Shown here piece after piece: positions 48,611-61,109 of a DNA stretch of 64,000 bases; the stretch's first letter is position 1; each line of letters starts with the position of its first letter. This DNA is from Heliopora coerulea (lineage: Eukaryota; Cnidaria; Anthozoa; Scleralcyonacea; Helioporidae): the NCBI GenBank assembly GCA_030142905.1, contig JASJOG010000501.1, positions 1 through 64,000 of the forward strand, read 5' to 3'. The position numbers were made by a program, and so were the translations under genes. The notes below the pieces were generated by a model. It was not told where the DNA came from, did not search any database, and saw only the letters and a list, made by a program, of their open reading frames with translations.

Positions 48611-50513
48611 GTAACTTTATTTGTCAATGGTTCGAGTGTCAGCTGGCAGCCTGACATAAACCACTTTCCATTTACAAGGTTAGACTGGTCAATCCACTAA
48701 AATTTGTAAATGGAACACGATCATTTTGAAGATGTTGAGGGTTTGGCCAGGAAAATTTGGGCCCAGTGGACGCTGAAGTCCATTCTGGCTCGACATCTCT
48801 ACCTTTAGAAAAGCATAAGTGTAACCCACAGTATCGTTCTAGTACATCGAATGATACGTCGAAGCGGCTGGTCTTCCTATTAACGTCAAACTTTGAATTA
48901 CTCGACTGATTAGCCTAACCTAGTGTGAATGGATATCATCCCAAGGGTTAATGTTATAGTTCATGTAATTGTGAAGCATGAAAATTTTGGCTTTATCAGT
49001 TTCAATCCGCAAAAACTGCCGCCGTTTCGCGTGCACTTTGGTGAATTCTCACATTTAAATATTTGGTATGTTGAGTTTTCAAATGTTTGAACTTAGAGTT
49101 TTCGTATCGGAAAACCAAACCATATCATCCAGGGTGTTTGAGATGCTCCATAAAATATTCCTTATTTCATTTAATTTGTCTAGTATCGTTTAGGTTGTAA
49201 TGATGAGAAAAAATTGGCTGAAAAATTTCTACCATGTTATAAAATTATTCCGTCAATTTTAATTATACAGCAAATTCAGCCAAAAATGGTTATTTGTTAT
49301 GTATGTAGTGAGATCATGTTGAAAAGGTCTTAAGCGCCGCAAAGCTGTCGTCCCCACTAAGTCAATTACATTGGTGTTTCAATGAATTGGCCACACTTAA
49401 TATTGACGTATGTAATAGGCGTCCGTGAACTTACACTCGAACGCTTGTTTCGCATCTGTCACAACATTCTTTGATTAATATTTTGAACGTTTTGCATCTT
49501 TTCCTTTGTCAAAAATATAAAATAATCAAGCAAAAATCAAGACAACGGAAGCAAAAAACAAAACAAAAAAACAACCAAGAAAACACCACAAAAACTCCCC
49601 TCAAAAATTTACCCAGTGTACGTGCAATGAACCATGTGACATGAATTCTTAACTCCGCTTATGTGCTTGGCTGTTTGAGTTTTCGAGTGGAAAACTAGCA
49701 AGCTGACTAGTAACAGAAATTACGAAATAACTAGGTTCACGCAGGGGATCTTCATCGGCGTTTTTTTACATCAGTTAAACAGTTTTGTTGTCCAGTATTG
49801 TTCTCAAGGAAAGACACAGAAACCGTTTTCCCAAGAAGGAAATCTTATAGTGAAATTCATTTAATTTTTCAACCGTCGCCTGGACGTCATCCTAAAGCAT
49901 AAAGAGCACCATCTATTCAAAAACGTATTGAGTCGAAAGGATGGATCCATGCCTACGACAGTGGTTAACCTTTATTGTACTCGTTGCTAAATATTTAAGA
50001 ACAAGAGAAACAGTCTACCGGATAACGACTACCTTGCAAAAATAGTGAGAGACTTCCAAGGGATGCCAACGTTAAAAATGAAATACAGAATGAACAAGAC
50101 TTCGTTTAATACGACCAGGCGTCAACGGAAATTTGAGCACCAGAACTGTGCCCGAAACAACATCTAATTCTTTCCAAAAGAGACAAAAAGGAAAAGAAAC
50201 ATTATACGAGCTTTTCTTCAAATGCCATAAGAAGAAACCAAATTTACACTTTATGGTTGCAACCAAAAGTAATATGGATAAAAAATAATTAAAGACTATA
50301 TGTTGCAGTTACATTAATATTACCAGCTGTGACAGTGAGATGGTTGACATGGGCCTGCTTCGCATGTGATATTTACCTCAGCTTTAAGAACCACCATGAA
50401 GATATCTATTGAATGGCCGAGGAAGTTTTGGTCAATCTGTCAGAGAGATTAACTGCACAACGAACTTAACTGTATTCAGGTGGTGTTCCCTTCTACTTTT
50501 CAATGAAGAACAT
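48611..50513. other. Intergenic, no gene recognised
   Basis: Contains an R2 repeat copy (48,709-48,870), an A-rich CAAAA tract at about 49,550-49,600, and AT-rich unique-looking sequence up to the retrotransposon. Confidence 0.6.
48709..48870. repeat. Dispersed repeat family R2, copy 2
   Basis: AATGGAACACGATCATTTTG, GGTTTGGCC, GTCCATTCTGGCTCGACATC, AACCCACAGTATCG follow the same order as 17,001-17,166, with many substitutions. Confidence 0.55.
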
Positions 50514-50602
50514 TGTACCATATGATAGCCTACATGAAGTACATAAACCCCGCCTTGTAAAACATAGTTGCATTAATAAAGTTGTTGCTATAAAACATTA
50601 CA
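50514..50602 (+). repeat. 5' LTR (89 bp)
   Basis: TGTACCATATGATAGCC...TAAAACATTACA. Contains AATAAA (in ATTAATAAAGTTG) and a TATAAAA string near the 3' end. It is identical to the 3' LTR except for A versus G near position 30. Confidence 0.95.
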
Positions 50603-50618
50603 TGGTGTCAGGATGCAA
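50603..50618 (+). promoter_or_regulatory. Primer-binding site overlapping the gag start codon
   Basis: TGGTGTCAGGATGCAA begins immediately after the 5' LTR. TGGTGTCAG is the start of the tRNA-Leu-type primer site reported for mag/SURL elements. The gag ATG (50,613) begins 10 bases into it, so the untranslated leader after the LTR is almost absent. Confidence 0.75.
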
Positions 50619-52448
50619 AATCTTAAACCGCTTGGACCGCTGAAGTTACACGGTAACATTTCAGATAATTGGCGCAGATGGAAACAAAAATGGACACTGT
50701 ACGCAAAAGCAAGTGGTGCTGAAAAGAAAGATGAAGACACACAGTGTGCTCTCTTCTTACATGTTATTGGTGAAGACGCCCTGGAGGTATATAACTCATT
50801 CACGTTCGAAGAAAGTGAGCAGAACAAAATCGCTCCGCTGATAGCAAAATTCGAAGCCTACTGCTCACCAAAGAAGAATTTGACGTACGAGCGCTACCTC
50901 TTTAACACTTGTACTCAGAATGGCCGACCACTCGACACATTCGTTGTGGATTTACGAAACAAAGCGAAGACCTGTGAATTTGGCGCGCTACACGACACCT
51001 TAATCCGTGATCGCATTGTTTGTGGAATTGACTCGAACAATGTTCGCGAACGCCTTCTCCGTAACACCGATCTTAGCCTTGAAGATGCTATCGCCACTGT
51101 ACGTGCTGCTGAATCAAGTAAAACCCAACTTGAAAAGATGAATAGCCCCGAATGCCAAGCCGACGCGCTTGAAAAACAACAACAACGCGAAACTGACACA
51201 CACAAGAAGAACTTGACGAAAGGAGAACCATGCCGTCGCTGTGGGACAGTACACGCAAAAAAGAAATGTATTGCTTATGGAAAAACGTGCAACAAGTGTC
51301 ATGGCAAAAATCATTTCGCCAAATTGTGCCTTACTAAATCGCCAATGACTTCGAAAGGAAAGAACAAGAATAAAGTCGACGCCATCGAACCGGAAGCGCA
51401 ACCCGACACCGAAGAAAGCTCAGATGAATTATTCATCAGTGAATCCCGCATAGTCAAAACAAACACTGACAATGACGAAATTTTGAGAAACCTCAATGTG
51501 AACGGCAAATCCACTCGTTTCAAGTTAGACACTGGTGCACAGTGTAATTTAATACCGCACAGTTTGTTTTCCAAGTTACCGAACAAAGGAAAGCTTCGAC
51601 AAACCAAAACAAAGATTACCGCTTATGGTGGAGGAAACGTACCTATCAAGGGACTTTGTCAACTGAAAATTGCCACAAACAAAAAAGCAATTCACGCCGA
51701 TTTCTACGTCGTCTCCCTGCCGCATTCTAGACCGCTTCTTGGATTAAAATCTTGCCAAGAATTGAATTTAATTACCGTCAACGAAATCCAGACAAACAAC
51801 GACAATGAACCTAACATCCTCGAAGAATTCAACGATGTCTTCACTGGCCTTGGACAAGTCGCAGGTGAATACCACATCGAGCTGAAAGAAGATGCTCAGC
51901 CAAAAATCCACCCACCTAGAAAGGTCCCACTAAGTCTAATGCCAAAACTAAAGGTAACACTTGCCAAACTTGAGAAAACTGGAGTAATAAGCAAATCCGA
52001 GAAACCAAGTGATTGGGTCAACAGTCTTGTAATTGTTGAGAAGAAAGACGGATCTCTACGCCTTTGCCTCGACCCGAAGGATCTGAATAAGGCAATCAAG
52101 CGAGAATACTACAAGTCTCCATCGATTGAGACAATCTCCAGTAAGCTAAGTGGAAAGAAAGTTTTTACTGTTATAGACATGACCAATTGTTACTGGCATA
52201 AGAAGCTTGATGTACAATCTTCTGAACTATGTACTTTCAACACGCCTTTTGGAAGGTACAAATTTAACAGAATGCCCTTTGGAATTGCTCCGCATCTGAC
52301 ATCGCTCAGAAAATGGTTGACGACCATTTTGGTGATATTGATGGTGTTCTGGCTGTACATGATGATATCACAATCGCTGGCAAAGACATCGAAGAGCATG
52401 ACATCATTCTACGACGAGTACTCAACCGCGCTAGGGAAAGTAACGTAA
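50613..52448 (+). CDS. Retrotransposon Gag-Pol, first part (gag, protease, RT N-terminal part)
   Basis: 611 codons. Gag-like residues 1-190 carry the WRRWKQKWTLYAKASG region. Two zinc knuckles follow near residues 207 and 227 (CX2CX3HX4C, then CX2CX4HX4C). An aspartic protease with LDTGAQ lies near residue 305. Reverse transcriptase starts near 430 and includes LRLCLDPKDLNKAI, motif A VIDMTNCYWH and MPFGIA. The true coding sense ends at about 52,290, where the RT reading moves to the frame of the next ORF; the last 50 or so codons of this ORF are out-of-frame readthrough. Gag, protease and RT share one frame, with no gag/pol frameshift. Expression would be from the LTR. Confidence 0.93.
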   Translation: MQNLKPLGPLKLHGNISDNWRRWKQKWTLYAKASGAEKKDEDTQCALFLHVIGEDALEVYNSFTFEESEQNKIAPLIAKFEAYCSPKKNLTYERYLFNTCTQNGRPLDTFVVDLRNKAKTCEFGALHDTLIRDRIVCGIDSNNVRERLLRNTDLSLEDAIATVRAAESSKTQLEKMNSPECQADALEKQQQRETDTHKKNLTKGEPCRRCGTVHAKKKCIAYGKTCNKCHGKNHFAKLCLTKSPMTSKGKNKNKVDAIEPEAQPDTEESSDELFISESRIVKTNTDNDEILRNLNVNGKSTRFKLDTGAQCNLIPHSLFSKLPNKGKLRQTKTKITAYGGGNVPIKGLCQLKIATNKKAIHADFYVVSLPHSRPLLGLKSCQELNLITVNEIQTNNDNEPNILEEFNDVFTGLGQVAGEYHIELKEDAQPKIHPPRKVPLSLMPKLKVTLAKLEKTGVISKSEKPSDWVNSLVIVEKKDGSLRLCLDPKDLNKAIKREYYKSPSIETISSKLSGKKVFTVIDMTNCYWHKKLDVQSSELCTFNTPFGRYKFNRMPFGIAPHLTSLRKWLTTILVILMVFWLYMMISQSLAKTSKSMTSFYDEYSTALGKVT

Positions 52449-54481
52449 AGTTCAACCGGAACAAGATCCAGCTGAGAGTGAACGAGGTCAAATACCTAGG
52501 AGGTATTGTCAGTGCTGATGGATTCAAGCCAGATGAAACAAAAGTTAAAGCCATTGTGGACATGCCATGTCCTGACAACAAGCAAGACCTCCAACGCCTT
52601 TTGGGAATGGTAAACTATCTCTCATCATTTATTCCCAATGTCTCTGCAATCACTGCACCATTGAGAGCCCTGTTGAAGAAAGATGCCCAGTGGATATGGT
52701 ACCACGAGCATGACCAGAGCTTGGAGAATATCAAGAAAGTCTTGACAAGTAACCCAGTCCTGAAATTTTATGATGTGGATAAACCAGCAACGCTCCAAGT
52801 AGATGCCTCTCTACATGGCTTAGGAGCATGCCTCTTACAGGAAGGACATCCAATAGCATATGCATCAAGATCCTTAACGAAAGCTGAAGAGCAGTATGCC
52901 CAAATTGAAAAGGAACTCTTGGCAATCGTGTTTGGTTGTGAAAGGTTCCACTGCTACACATATGGAGTCAAAGTAGATGTTCAAAGTGACCACAAGCCCC
53001 TCGAACCCATCATGAAGAAACCGCTTTCACAAACACCACCGAGAATACAACGCTTGCTGATTCGACTCCAGAAATATCAATTAGAAGTCAGATATGTTCC
53101 AGGAAAATACCTCTACATTGCTGACACATTATCCAGAGCGTTCCTTACAGAACCAGATGATCCACCTACATCAGACCTGCACGAAGATAGCGAAGTCATG
53201 ATACATAGCCTTGTCACAAATCTACCAGTCACTGACCAAAAGCTGATTCAGTTAAAGGAAGCAACAAGAACTGATGAAATACTCCAGATCCTCGCCAAAA
53301 CAATCAAGCAAGGCTGGCCAAACAACAAGAGAAATGTTCCTAAAGAAATTATTCACTACTGGCAATACAAAGATGAATTGAGTGAAGCAGAAGGACTGCT
53401 TTTCAAAAGCCAGAAGCTCATAATTCCCAGTTCCATGAGATCAGAGATATTGAACCTCATCCATGAAAGTCATTTTGGAATGTCAAAATGCAAAGCGCGT
53501 GCACGAACTGTGATCTACTGGCCTGGTATGTCAGCCGACATAGAACGCCTCATTAGTAAGTGTGACATATGCCTCACCTACAGGTCAGTCAATCCCAAGG
53601 AACCAATGCAATCTCATCCAACTCCTGCAAGACCATGGCAGAAACTTGGTTCTGATATCCTTGAATACAAAGGAAAGAACTTCCTCGTAGTCGTAGATTA
53701 CTACTCGAAGTACATCGAAACCTGCAAGATGGGAGAGAAGACAGCATCCAGTGTTATCAAGCACATGAAACCTATCCTTGCTCGTCATGGAATCCCAGAA
53801 GAGATTGTCACAGACAACATGCCATACAACAGCAGAGAATTCCAACAATTTGCTAAAGACTGGGGTTTCAAGGTCACCACAACAAGTCCTACCTATCCAC
53901 AATCAAATGGAATGAGCGAAAAGGCAGTTCAGACGGTGAAGAAAATATTGAAGAAATCAACAGACCCCTTCATCGGTCTCCTTGAGTACAGGAACACCCC
54001 AATAAGTGGTATGAGCTACACACCAATGCAACTACTCATGAGCAGAACTGCTCGTACCAAGATACCAACATGTCCTATACTGATGAAACCGAGAGTCGCC
54101 ACAGGAGTCATCTGCCAACTCCAGAGAAACCAGGACAAGCAGAAACACTACTATGACAAGGGATCGAAAGCACTTCAGCCACTGAAACCACAAGACCAAG
54201 TCAGAATATGCCAAGGAAAACGATGGATACCAGCCATGGTCACCGCAACTGCATCGACCCCAAGATCTTACATTGTGAGAACCCAAGATGGACAAACCTA
54301 TCGTCGAAACAGAAGACATCTTCTGAAAACAGATGAGCTACCCCAAGAGAATATAGACCAAACAGAAGACAACATTGTGCCAATTCTACCTCCTCATCAT
54401 GGTGAACCTCAACCACCACAAAACTTTCCAAGACGATCATCTAGAATTAGAAGAGCACCAGACCGATATATTGACAATTGA
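52313..54481 (+). CDS. Retrotransposon Pol, second part (RT C-terminal, RNase H, integrase)
   Basis: 722 codons in a frame offset from the first ORF. In-frame RT sequence is readable upstream of the ATG to about 52,289, so the ATG at 52,313 is not a natural start. RT motif C reads VHDDITIAG, with Val in place of the usual aromatic residue two before DD. RNase H follows (LQVDASLHGLGACLLQ ... YASRSLTKAEEQYAQIEKE ... SDHKPLE). The integrase has an HX2HX..CX2C zinc region (HESHFG ... CDIC), then Asp in GSDILEYKG, Asp in VTDNMPYNS and Glu in NGMSEKAVQ, the DDE triad. The basic C-terminal tail ends RRSSRIRRAPDRY. No chromodomain is evident. Intact apart from the upstream break. Confidence 0.93.
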   Translation: MVDDHFGDIDGVLAVHDDITIAGKDIEEHDIILRRVLNRARESNVKFNRNKIQLRVNEVKYLGGIVSADGFKPDETKVKAIVDMPCPDNKQDLQRLLGMVNYLSSFIPNVSAITAPLRALLKKDAQWIWYHEHDQSLENIKKVLTSNPVLKFYDVDKPATLQVDASLHGLGACLLQEGHPIAYASRSLTKAEEQYAQIEKELLAIVFGCERFHCYTYGVKVDVQSDHKPLEPIMKKPLSQTPPRIQRLLIRLQKYQLEVRYVPGKYLYIADTLSRAFLTEPDDPPTSDLHEDSEVMIHSLVTNLPVTDQKLIQLKEATRTDEILQILAKTIKQGWPNNKRNVPKEIIHYWQYKDELSEAEGLLFKSQKLIIPSSMRSEILNLIHESHFGMSKCKARARTVIYWPGMSADIERLISKCDICLTYRSVNPKEPMQSHPTPARPWQKLGSDILEYKGKNFLVVVDYYSKYIETCKMGEKTASSVIKHMKPILARHGIPEEIVTDNMPYNSREFQQFAKDWGFKVTTTSPTYPQSNGMSEKAVQTVKKILKKSTDPFIGLLEYRNTPISGMSYTPMQLLMSRTARTKIPTCPILMKPRVATGVICQLQRNQDKQKHYYDKGSKALQPLKPQDQVRICQGKRWIPAMVTATASTPRSYIVRTQDGQTYRRNRRHLLKTDELPQENIDQTEDNIVPILPPHHGEPQPPQNFPRRSSRIRRAPDRYIDN

Positions 54482-54551
54482 TCATGAACATGCAATAGAA
54501 ACTGTTGAACAGAACTTATCATTAGTTGTGTTACTCAAACTAAAATAACTT

Positions 54552-54562
54552 AAAAAAGGGGA
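54552..54562 (+). promoter_or_regulatory. Polypurine tract
   Basis: AAAAAAGGGGA-type run ending right at the TG of the 3' LTR; it is the expected primer for plus-strand DNA synthesis. Confidence 0.85.
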
Positions 54563-54651
54563 TGTACCATATGATAGCCTACATGAAGTACATGAACCCC
54601 GCCTTGTAAAACATAGTTGCATTAATAAAGTTGTTGCTATAAAACATTACA
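54563..54651 (+). repeat. 3' LTR (89 bp)
   Basis: 88 of 89 bases agree with the 5' LTR. It is followed by the target duplication AACAT. Confidence 0.95.
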
Positions 54652-56897
54652 AACATTACCTCCAACTCTCCTGAGACAATCTGGTTGAAGCGTTTACTCC
54701 ATCATGAATTAAATATTCCATTTCATATATAATGGATCGACTAACCAGAAAACTTAAAGAATTATTGCTGCTAAGTATACATCTGGCCCTCTGAACACGG
54801 GCAGGAGCCATTTAATCATGAAGCTGGATAAATGCAATACCAAGAAGAGGCCCAGTGCCGTCTGCCAGATCTCATGTACGTTCATATTAATGATTTTCTC
54901 GAAGTGACTCCATTCACCTGAGAGGTCACAGTGAATGAAACATTGAAAGGACAATAAAAGGATGTCACATTCTGCAAGTCAAATTCAGCTCCAGTAAAAA
55001 GCGTAGACGTCACTGGTTACTGATGTAAAAAAGGACAGATGAAAATGGTTTTCTGTACCAGTCTACATCCTAGTAATGTTCTGTTATTCGTCGATTTTCA
55101 ATTTAAATAGCCAAGACACAAACTCCTTACCAATTAAATTTACGATGACTCAAACGTTTGCACCCTGTTTCTTTGACAAGTACCAATTTCAACACTATTT
55201 CGAGAAGCAAAACTTTAAGTAACGCCAGTTTCATGTCTAAAATAAAATTATTCTCCGTTTTTAATGGAGAAAATGAGGCGACAAAAAGTCCTTTTCAATA
55301 TTGACACAAAGGTAAAACTGCATACTGTAATTTCATTGAGAAAGTAGTTGTGAATTTTCATATTACCCTCAAGATGATTGAAATTATGTGATTGTGAGGA
55401 AAAGGACTGGGGCAAAGGACCATTCTGTATTTTAAACAGTCGTGTCTTTATAATTTTTTTTCCGTCTTAACTTCAAGATTACATTTACATAAAAGATTGT
55501 ATAAGCACTCCTAAGCCACAAATGGACATTTTAGCACAATATAGGACAATATACCTTCCTCTGTAAATGTAGTACAGTATATGAGACATCTCTAGTTCAG
55601 AATTCAGAATAGTGTTTGATTTTTGCTACCAGATGCCTCCCACTTGGTGGTGAGATCACATCATGCACAACTAGTAACTTAAAAGAAAAAGTATTTTTAA
55701 CATGGACGTAACCTCAGATTGCATGCATGGAGAGCCAAGTTCCCCGTTTGGTTAAATAAACTTCAAGCAATAAGACTTTGAATTTTAGTATAAATGTTTT
55801 TAGGCTTTTTCTTAAAAAACTTGAAACCAGCTTATTCATAAAAAAATGAATTTCTCGGGGTGTCACAAGCTAGGAGGCCTGATTACGGGGAAATTGTCTC
55901 TCCTCTAAAAAAATTTGGGTTGCGTGCTTGTAAGCTGAACGTTGACCTAACGGCTAGAATTCGTCAAAAATAATTTGAGTACTTTTGTGAAATTCTAAAA
56001 GTCATGTCAGCTTTCTATTTTCTCAAATATTTCGCAGCAAATACGTGACCTCTGGATTTACATTATTTTTGTTAAAGTAATTCATTTAATTCTTCACAAT
56101 CAGTATTGGTGACTTTGTACTTGATTAGAACTTTAGTTAGATAATGTATAGTATCGCTATTAGTGAAAAAATGATTTGTCATTAAAAGAACGTAAGTTTG
56201 TCAGTTTTTTTTGGTCGTTGTGAAAACCAATTTCAGCTTCAGTTATAAATTGATCGTTGGTATTTTCTCACCATGAAGTCAATCGGAAAAAAATGAATTA
56301 GACAAATGGTTTAATTAAAGCTCCGTGTGTTTTCGTGCTGTTTATATGTATCTAACTTTCTGGTTACAAAAATATCTTGTTCATGTCGAAATCAGGAATG
56401 CATACACACTGATAGGATGCGGATAGTTCAGTAATCCTTCCGACTAATCATACAACAAAACTACTTTTATGTTTGCCCAGGGAAGATCAGACTCCATGTG
56501 GATCAATGATGTTTGGAGGGGGTGGTAAACGCTTCTTCTAGGGATAAAATATTTCAAACATTGAACCAAAGTCTAACCGACCGATTGTAAAAATACCACA
56601 ATGCATCATTATACACCCATATCATCAACTTCGTAATTTTGAATACGACTACGTTTTAAACACTGTTTCGAAGTTTTTTCTGTTGAAGTGACGTCAAAGG
56701 AATGAGATTGATGCACTGCGTGAATAACGATGAATTGTACTATTTGTGTAATTGATTTGTATAATTTGGACTGAATTTCTTTATAGTTAACTTTGTCCCA
56801 GGATTTTTCTGGGTCCAAGTTTTAGTTTTTTTTTTCTTCGAATGAAGGGGCATTTCTCGAGACTTGACTTTATGTGCTTCCATAAATAGTGCAAATA

Positions 56898-57010
56898 CCG
56901 AGGGCTGGTTATTCAAAAGCAGATTAGCGGTAATTCATAATTAACAGTTACTCGCTTTAGTATGATTTGGTTCAATACTTCAGCTTAAAAGCAGATTCAA
57001 AGTTTCTTCA
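56898..57010. repeat. Dispersed repeat family R4, copy 2
   Basis: GGGCTGGTTATTCAAAAGCA, GATTAGCGGTAATTCATAAT, followed by AAAAGCAGATTC; related in order to 26,083-26,200. Confidence 0.45.
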
Positions 57011-57094
57011 TAGATCACCGAAAACGCTCACCATTAAAGTTCTGTCAAACAAGAGTACTAAAAACTTGATGGAATCAAAATTCTTGATGTTAGT

Positions 57095-57185
57095 GAGGCC
57101 ACATCTACAAGGTACGGTTCTTAACCCTGGCGTATACATTTAACTGTGAAGGGCACAATTCCTGCAAATTATTTCCTTGAGAATG
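57095..57185. repeat. Dispersed repeat family R3, copy 3
   Basis: GAGGCCACATCTACAAGGTA, CGGTTCTTAACCCTGGCGTA, then GGGCACAATTCCTGC. Confidence 0.5.
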
Positions 57186-57779
57186 CCGCACTTTCTCGTT
57201 AATATTCTTGTAAATAAATCGTGTACATTAGACCGAACCACCGTAAGCGACAATCGTACAATGTAGATCATACCTAACTTAAAGCAAAGGTAAAGTGTAA
57301 GTTAAAGCGTCTTTATTTATGCCGGAGAACCCTATCAGCTACCTGAACTGTTCTTCCTGGCGGTCCAGTGAGGGTCACCCTTCCTGGGTCCAGTGTTACT
57401 ACAGAAGGAAACCAGAGTACCCGGAGAAAACCTGCGATGCTTGGTAGAGTCAAACTGGGCAACACTCTTCTTAGATCTTTTATTTTATTTTGTTTACTTT
57501 GCCATAATAAGTGGCGTTATTTTTACTAAATAGTGTAGATATATGAATGGTTGTGATTAAACAATACTCAAGGTTACGACTAAATAATACTGAAGATTGA
57601 GATTTAACTAAAAAGCAACATACTAATGGTTTGGCCAGGTTACATATTGGACAAACAGTTTTCCAACTACGTGGGTCATCTATTCGGTAAGTGATTTCTA
57701 ATGCAGAAAGGTGGTGGTTAAATAGTAGATTTTTTTAAGTTTGTTTGTGTGATGTGTATCGTTGTCATAGCTTTTGGTA

Positions 57780-57925
57780 ATATATTCCCGATTCTTGCTG
57801 TCCGGATGGTGTACCATTTTTGGTATATGTGACCAAGATAACTTTAATCAGAGAACTACACAGCAGCAGGAATGGAACCCCAGTCGCAGTGGTGAGAGAC
57901 GTGTACACTACCAGCTCTTCGGCAG
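57780..57925 (-). mobile_element. tRNA-derived SINE candidate
   Basis: On the minus strand, GAGCTGGTAGTGTACACG (near 57,905-57,918) resembles a Pol III A box. About 35 bases on, GGGGTTCCATTCCTG (near 57,868-57,881) fits the B-box consensus GGTTCRANNCC with one mismatch. The part after the B box does not fold as an intact tRNA acceptor stem, so this is a SINE or tRNA relic rather than a tRNA gene. Confidence 0.4.
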
Positions 57926-58407
57926 AAATTTTTCCCTTGAGAGATTTTCATAAATTTCTCAATTAACTCCTACAGCTGTAAGCTCATCCAATCACCTTCG
58001 CGCACCGTGCAGGATTTTTGACGTAAACATAAATATTCCTTTATACCATTGGCCAGCGGTGCTGGACCCCACCAGCTGATCTTCACCCAAAGAACAATCA
58101 TGAATTGGAACTATAGTACCTTACGACAGTTTCGTTGACAGTGTTAATCTTGATTAAGGCTTCCGCCAGAGGGAAGATTGGGGAATCAATCCTTCAAACA
58201 TATGTGGATGTAGGAGATATCGCCCACAAAGATAACTCGCCACTGCATGCACTGTGTTAATGTTTTAAAACTGTTACGGTCGCTTGAAGTAAGAGAAGAT
58301 CACATGCATATTTTTAACTCTAATTTAACTTTAAATATGCTATGAGTATTAACCTGACAAACGGTCCAGAGGTGAAAATCGGTAAGGCAATCAGTTTTGG
58401 TATCAGT

Positions 58408-58510
58408 AAGGTCACATCTACACGATACAATTTATCACTCTGGGGTATCTAATTATTTCTCAAAGGCACAAGTCTTGCTTCTTATCCGCTGGGGAGACGA
58501 TTTGTCCCTG
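58408..58510. repeat. Dispersed repeat family R3, copy 4
   Basis: AAGGTCACATCTACACGATA, CAATTTATCACTCTGGGGTA, TCTAATTATTTCTCAAAGGC, ACAAGTCTTGCTT: closest in layout to the copy at 25,935. Confidence 0.55.
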
Positions 58511-59063
58511 GGACATGACAATGCGACATGTCTCCGCGACCTGACGCCTCGTGTGTCTGTATTTGTTTATACATGAGTAAATTGAGAAAGTAATGTTTAA
58601 TTAACGAGCAGTAGCACTTAATCTGCTTTAAAACACGAGGCGACAGCTGAGCTGACTGATTTAGACCAGATAAAGTGCGTTCATGAAAAAAATAAGCTTG
58701 AAAATCGATGTCCTCTGAAATACACCGACAAGAAGTTTATCTGAGACAACCAGTTTTTTGGGGATTTATTTTTTTTTACATTTAAAGACACGTCACGGTC
58801 ATAGTTCACCTGTGTTTCCCCCATCAACATAATTTAGACTTTTCAGTAATATTTAAAGAACGAAAATAAATATTGACAGTTTGTGGTAGGCCCCTCCAGA
58901 GGGAGCCAGGCAACTGGGGCAGTTCTCCTCGGATCTCAATCTCAAGAGCGGCTACAGGCCCTAAGTGCAAGTGTTCCCTCGCACCAGCTCAAGACAGGCT
59001 GTCTCGGCAAATGGAGATCAAATAACTGAATCAGATCCGCTATCTTTGTTTAATCGACGCTGT

Positions 59064-60943
<1,880 letters not shown>

Positions 60944-61109
60944 TTAGGCAGGAAATCACAAATGACGTACAATCACGACAGTCACAAGTCGACTACTAAG
61001 CGCACCAAGTTCCCTGCAGCACGTATATCAAGGCCAAGCGATGTGGCGTGATCAGCTGCAGCCAATGATGGCCAAGCGGAGCGTGACGTCACGAATCATA
61101 CGACCTCCG

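Larger units (their letters stand above)
50514..54651 (+). mobile_element. Ty3/mag-like LTR retrotransposon, complete, 4,138 bp
   Basis: The element has 89-bp terminal direct repeats starting TG and ending CA, a 5-bp target duplication AACAT on both sides (50,509-50,513 and 54,652-54,656), a primer-binding site directly after the left LTR and a purine tract directly before the right LTR. Inside are gag, protease, reverse transcriptase, RNase H and integrase in Ty3 order. The LTRs differ at one position out of 89, so insertion was recent. Very short LTRs and a TGGTGTCAG primer site are known from the mag/SURL lineage. No env-like frame is present. One frame break in reverse transcriptase disables this copy unless it is a genuine frameshift site. 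Confidence 0.95.
54657..59063. other. Gene-poor, repeat-containing interval
   Basis: No gene is recognised. Contains R4 (56,898-57,010) and R3 (57,095-57,185; 58,408-58,510) repeats, a GC-richer patch at about 57,320-57,470 that may be another repeat, and a tRNA-like SINE candidate. Confidence 0.55.

Noticed and set aside
50588..54440. Several minus-strand frames of 60-105 codons inside the retrotransposon
   Set aside because: Antisense shadows of gag-pol; no independent features.
55420..55450. TTTTAAACAGTCGTGTCTTT as the missing left end of the hAT transposase element
   Set aside because: It begins near a TTTTAAA flank like the one at the right end, but the match to the right terminal repeat is short and needs gaps, and the distance (about 5.7 kb) spans unrelated repeats. 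Not convincing.
57868..57918. Functional tRNA gene
   Set aside because: Only box-like promoter motifs are present; there are no pairing acceptor, D or anticodon stems, so at most a SINE or relic.
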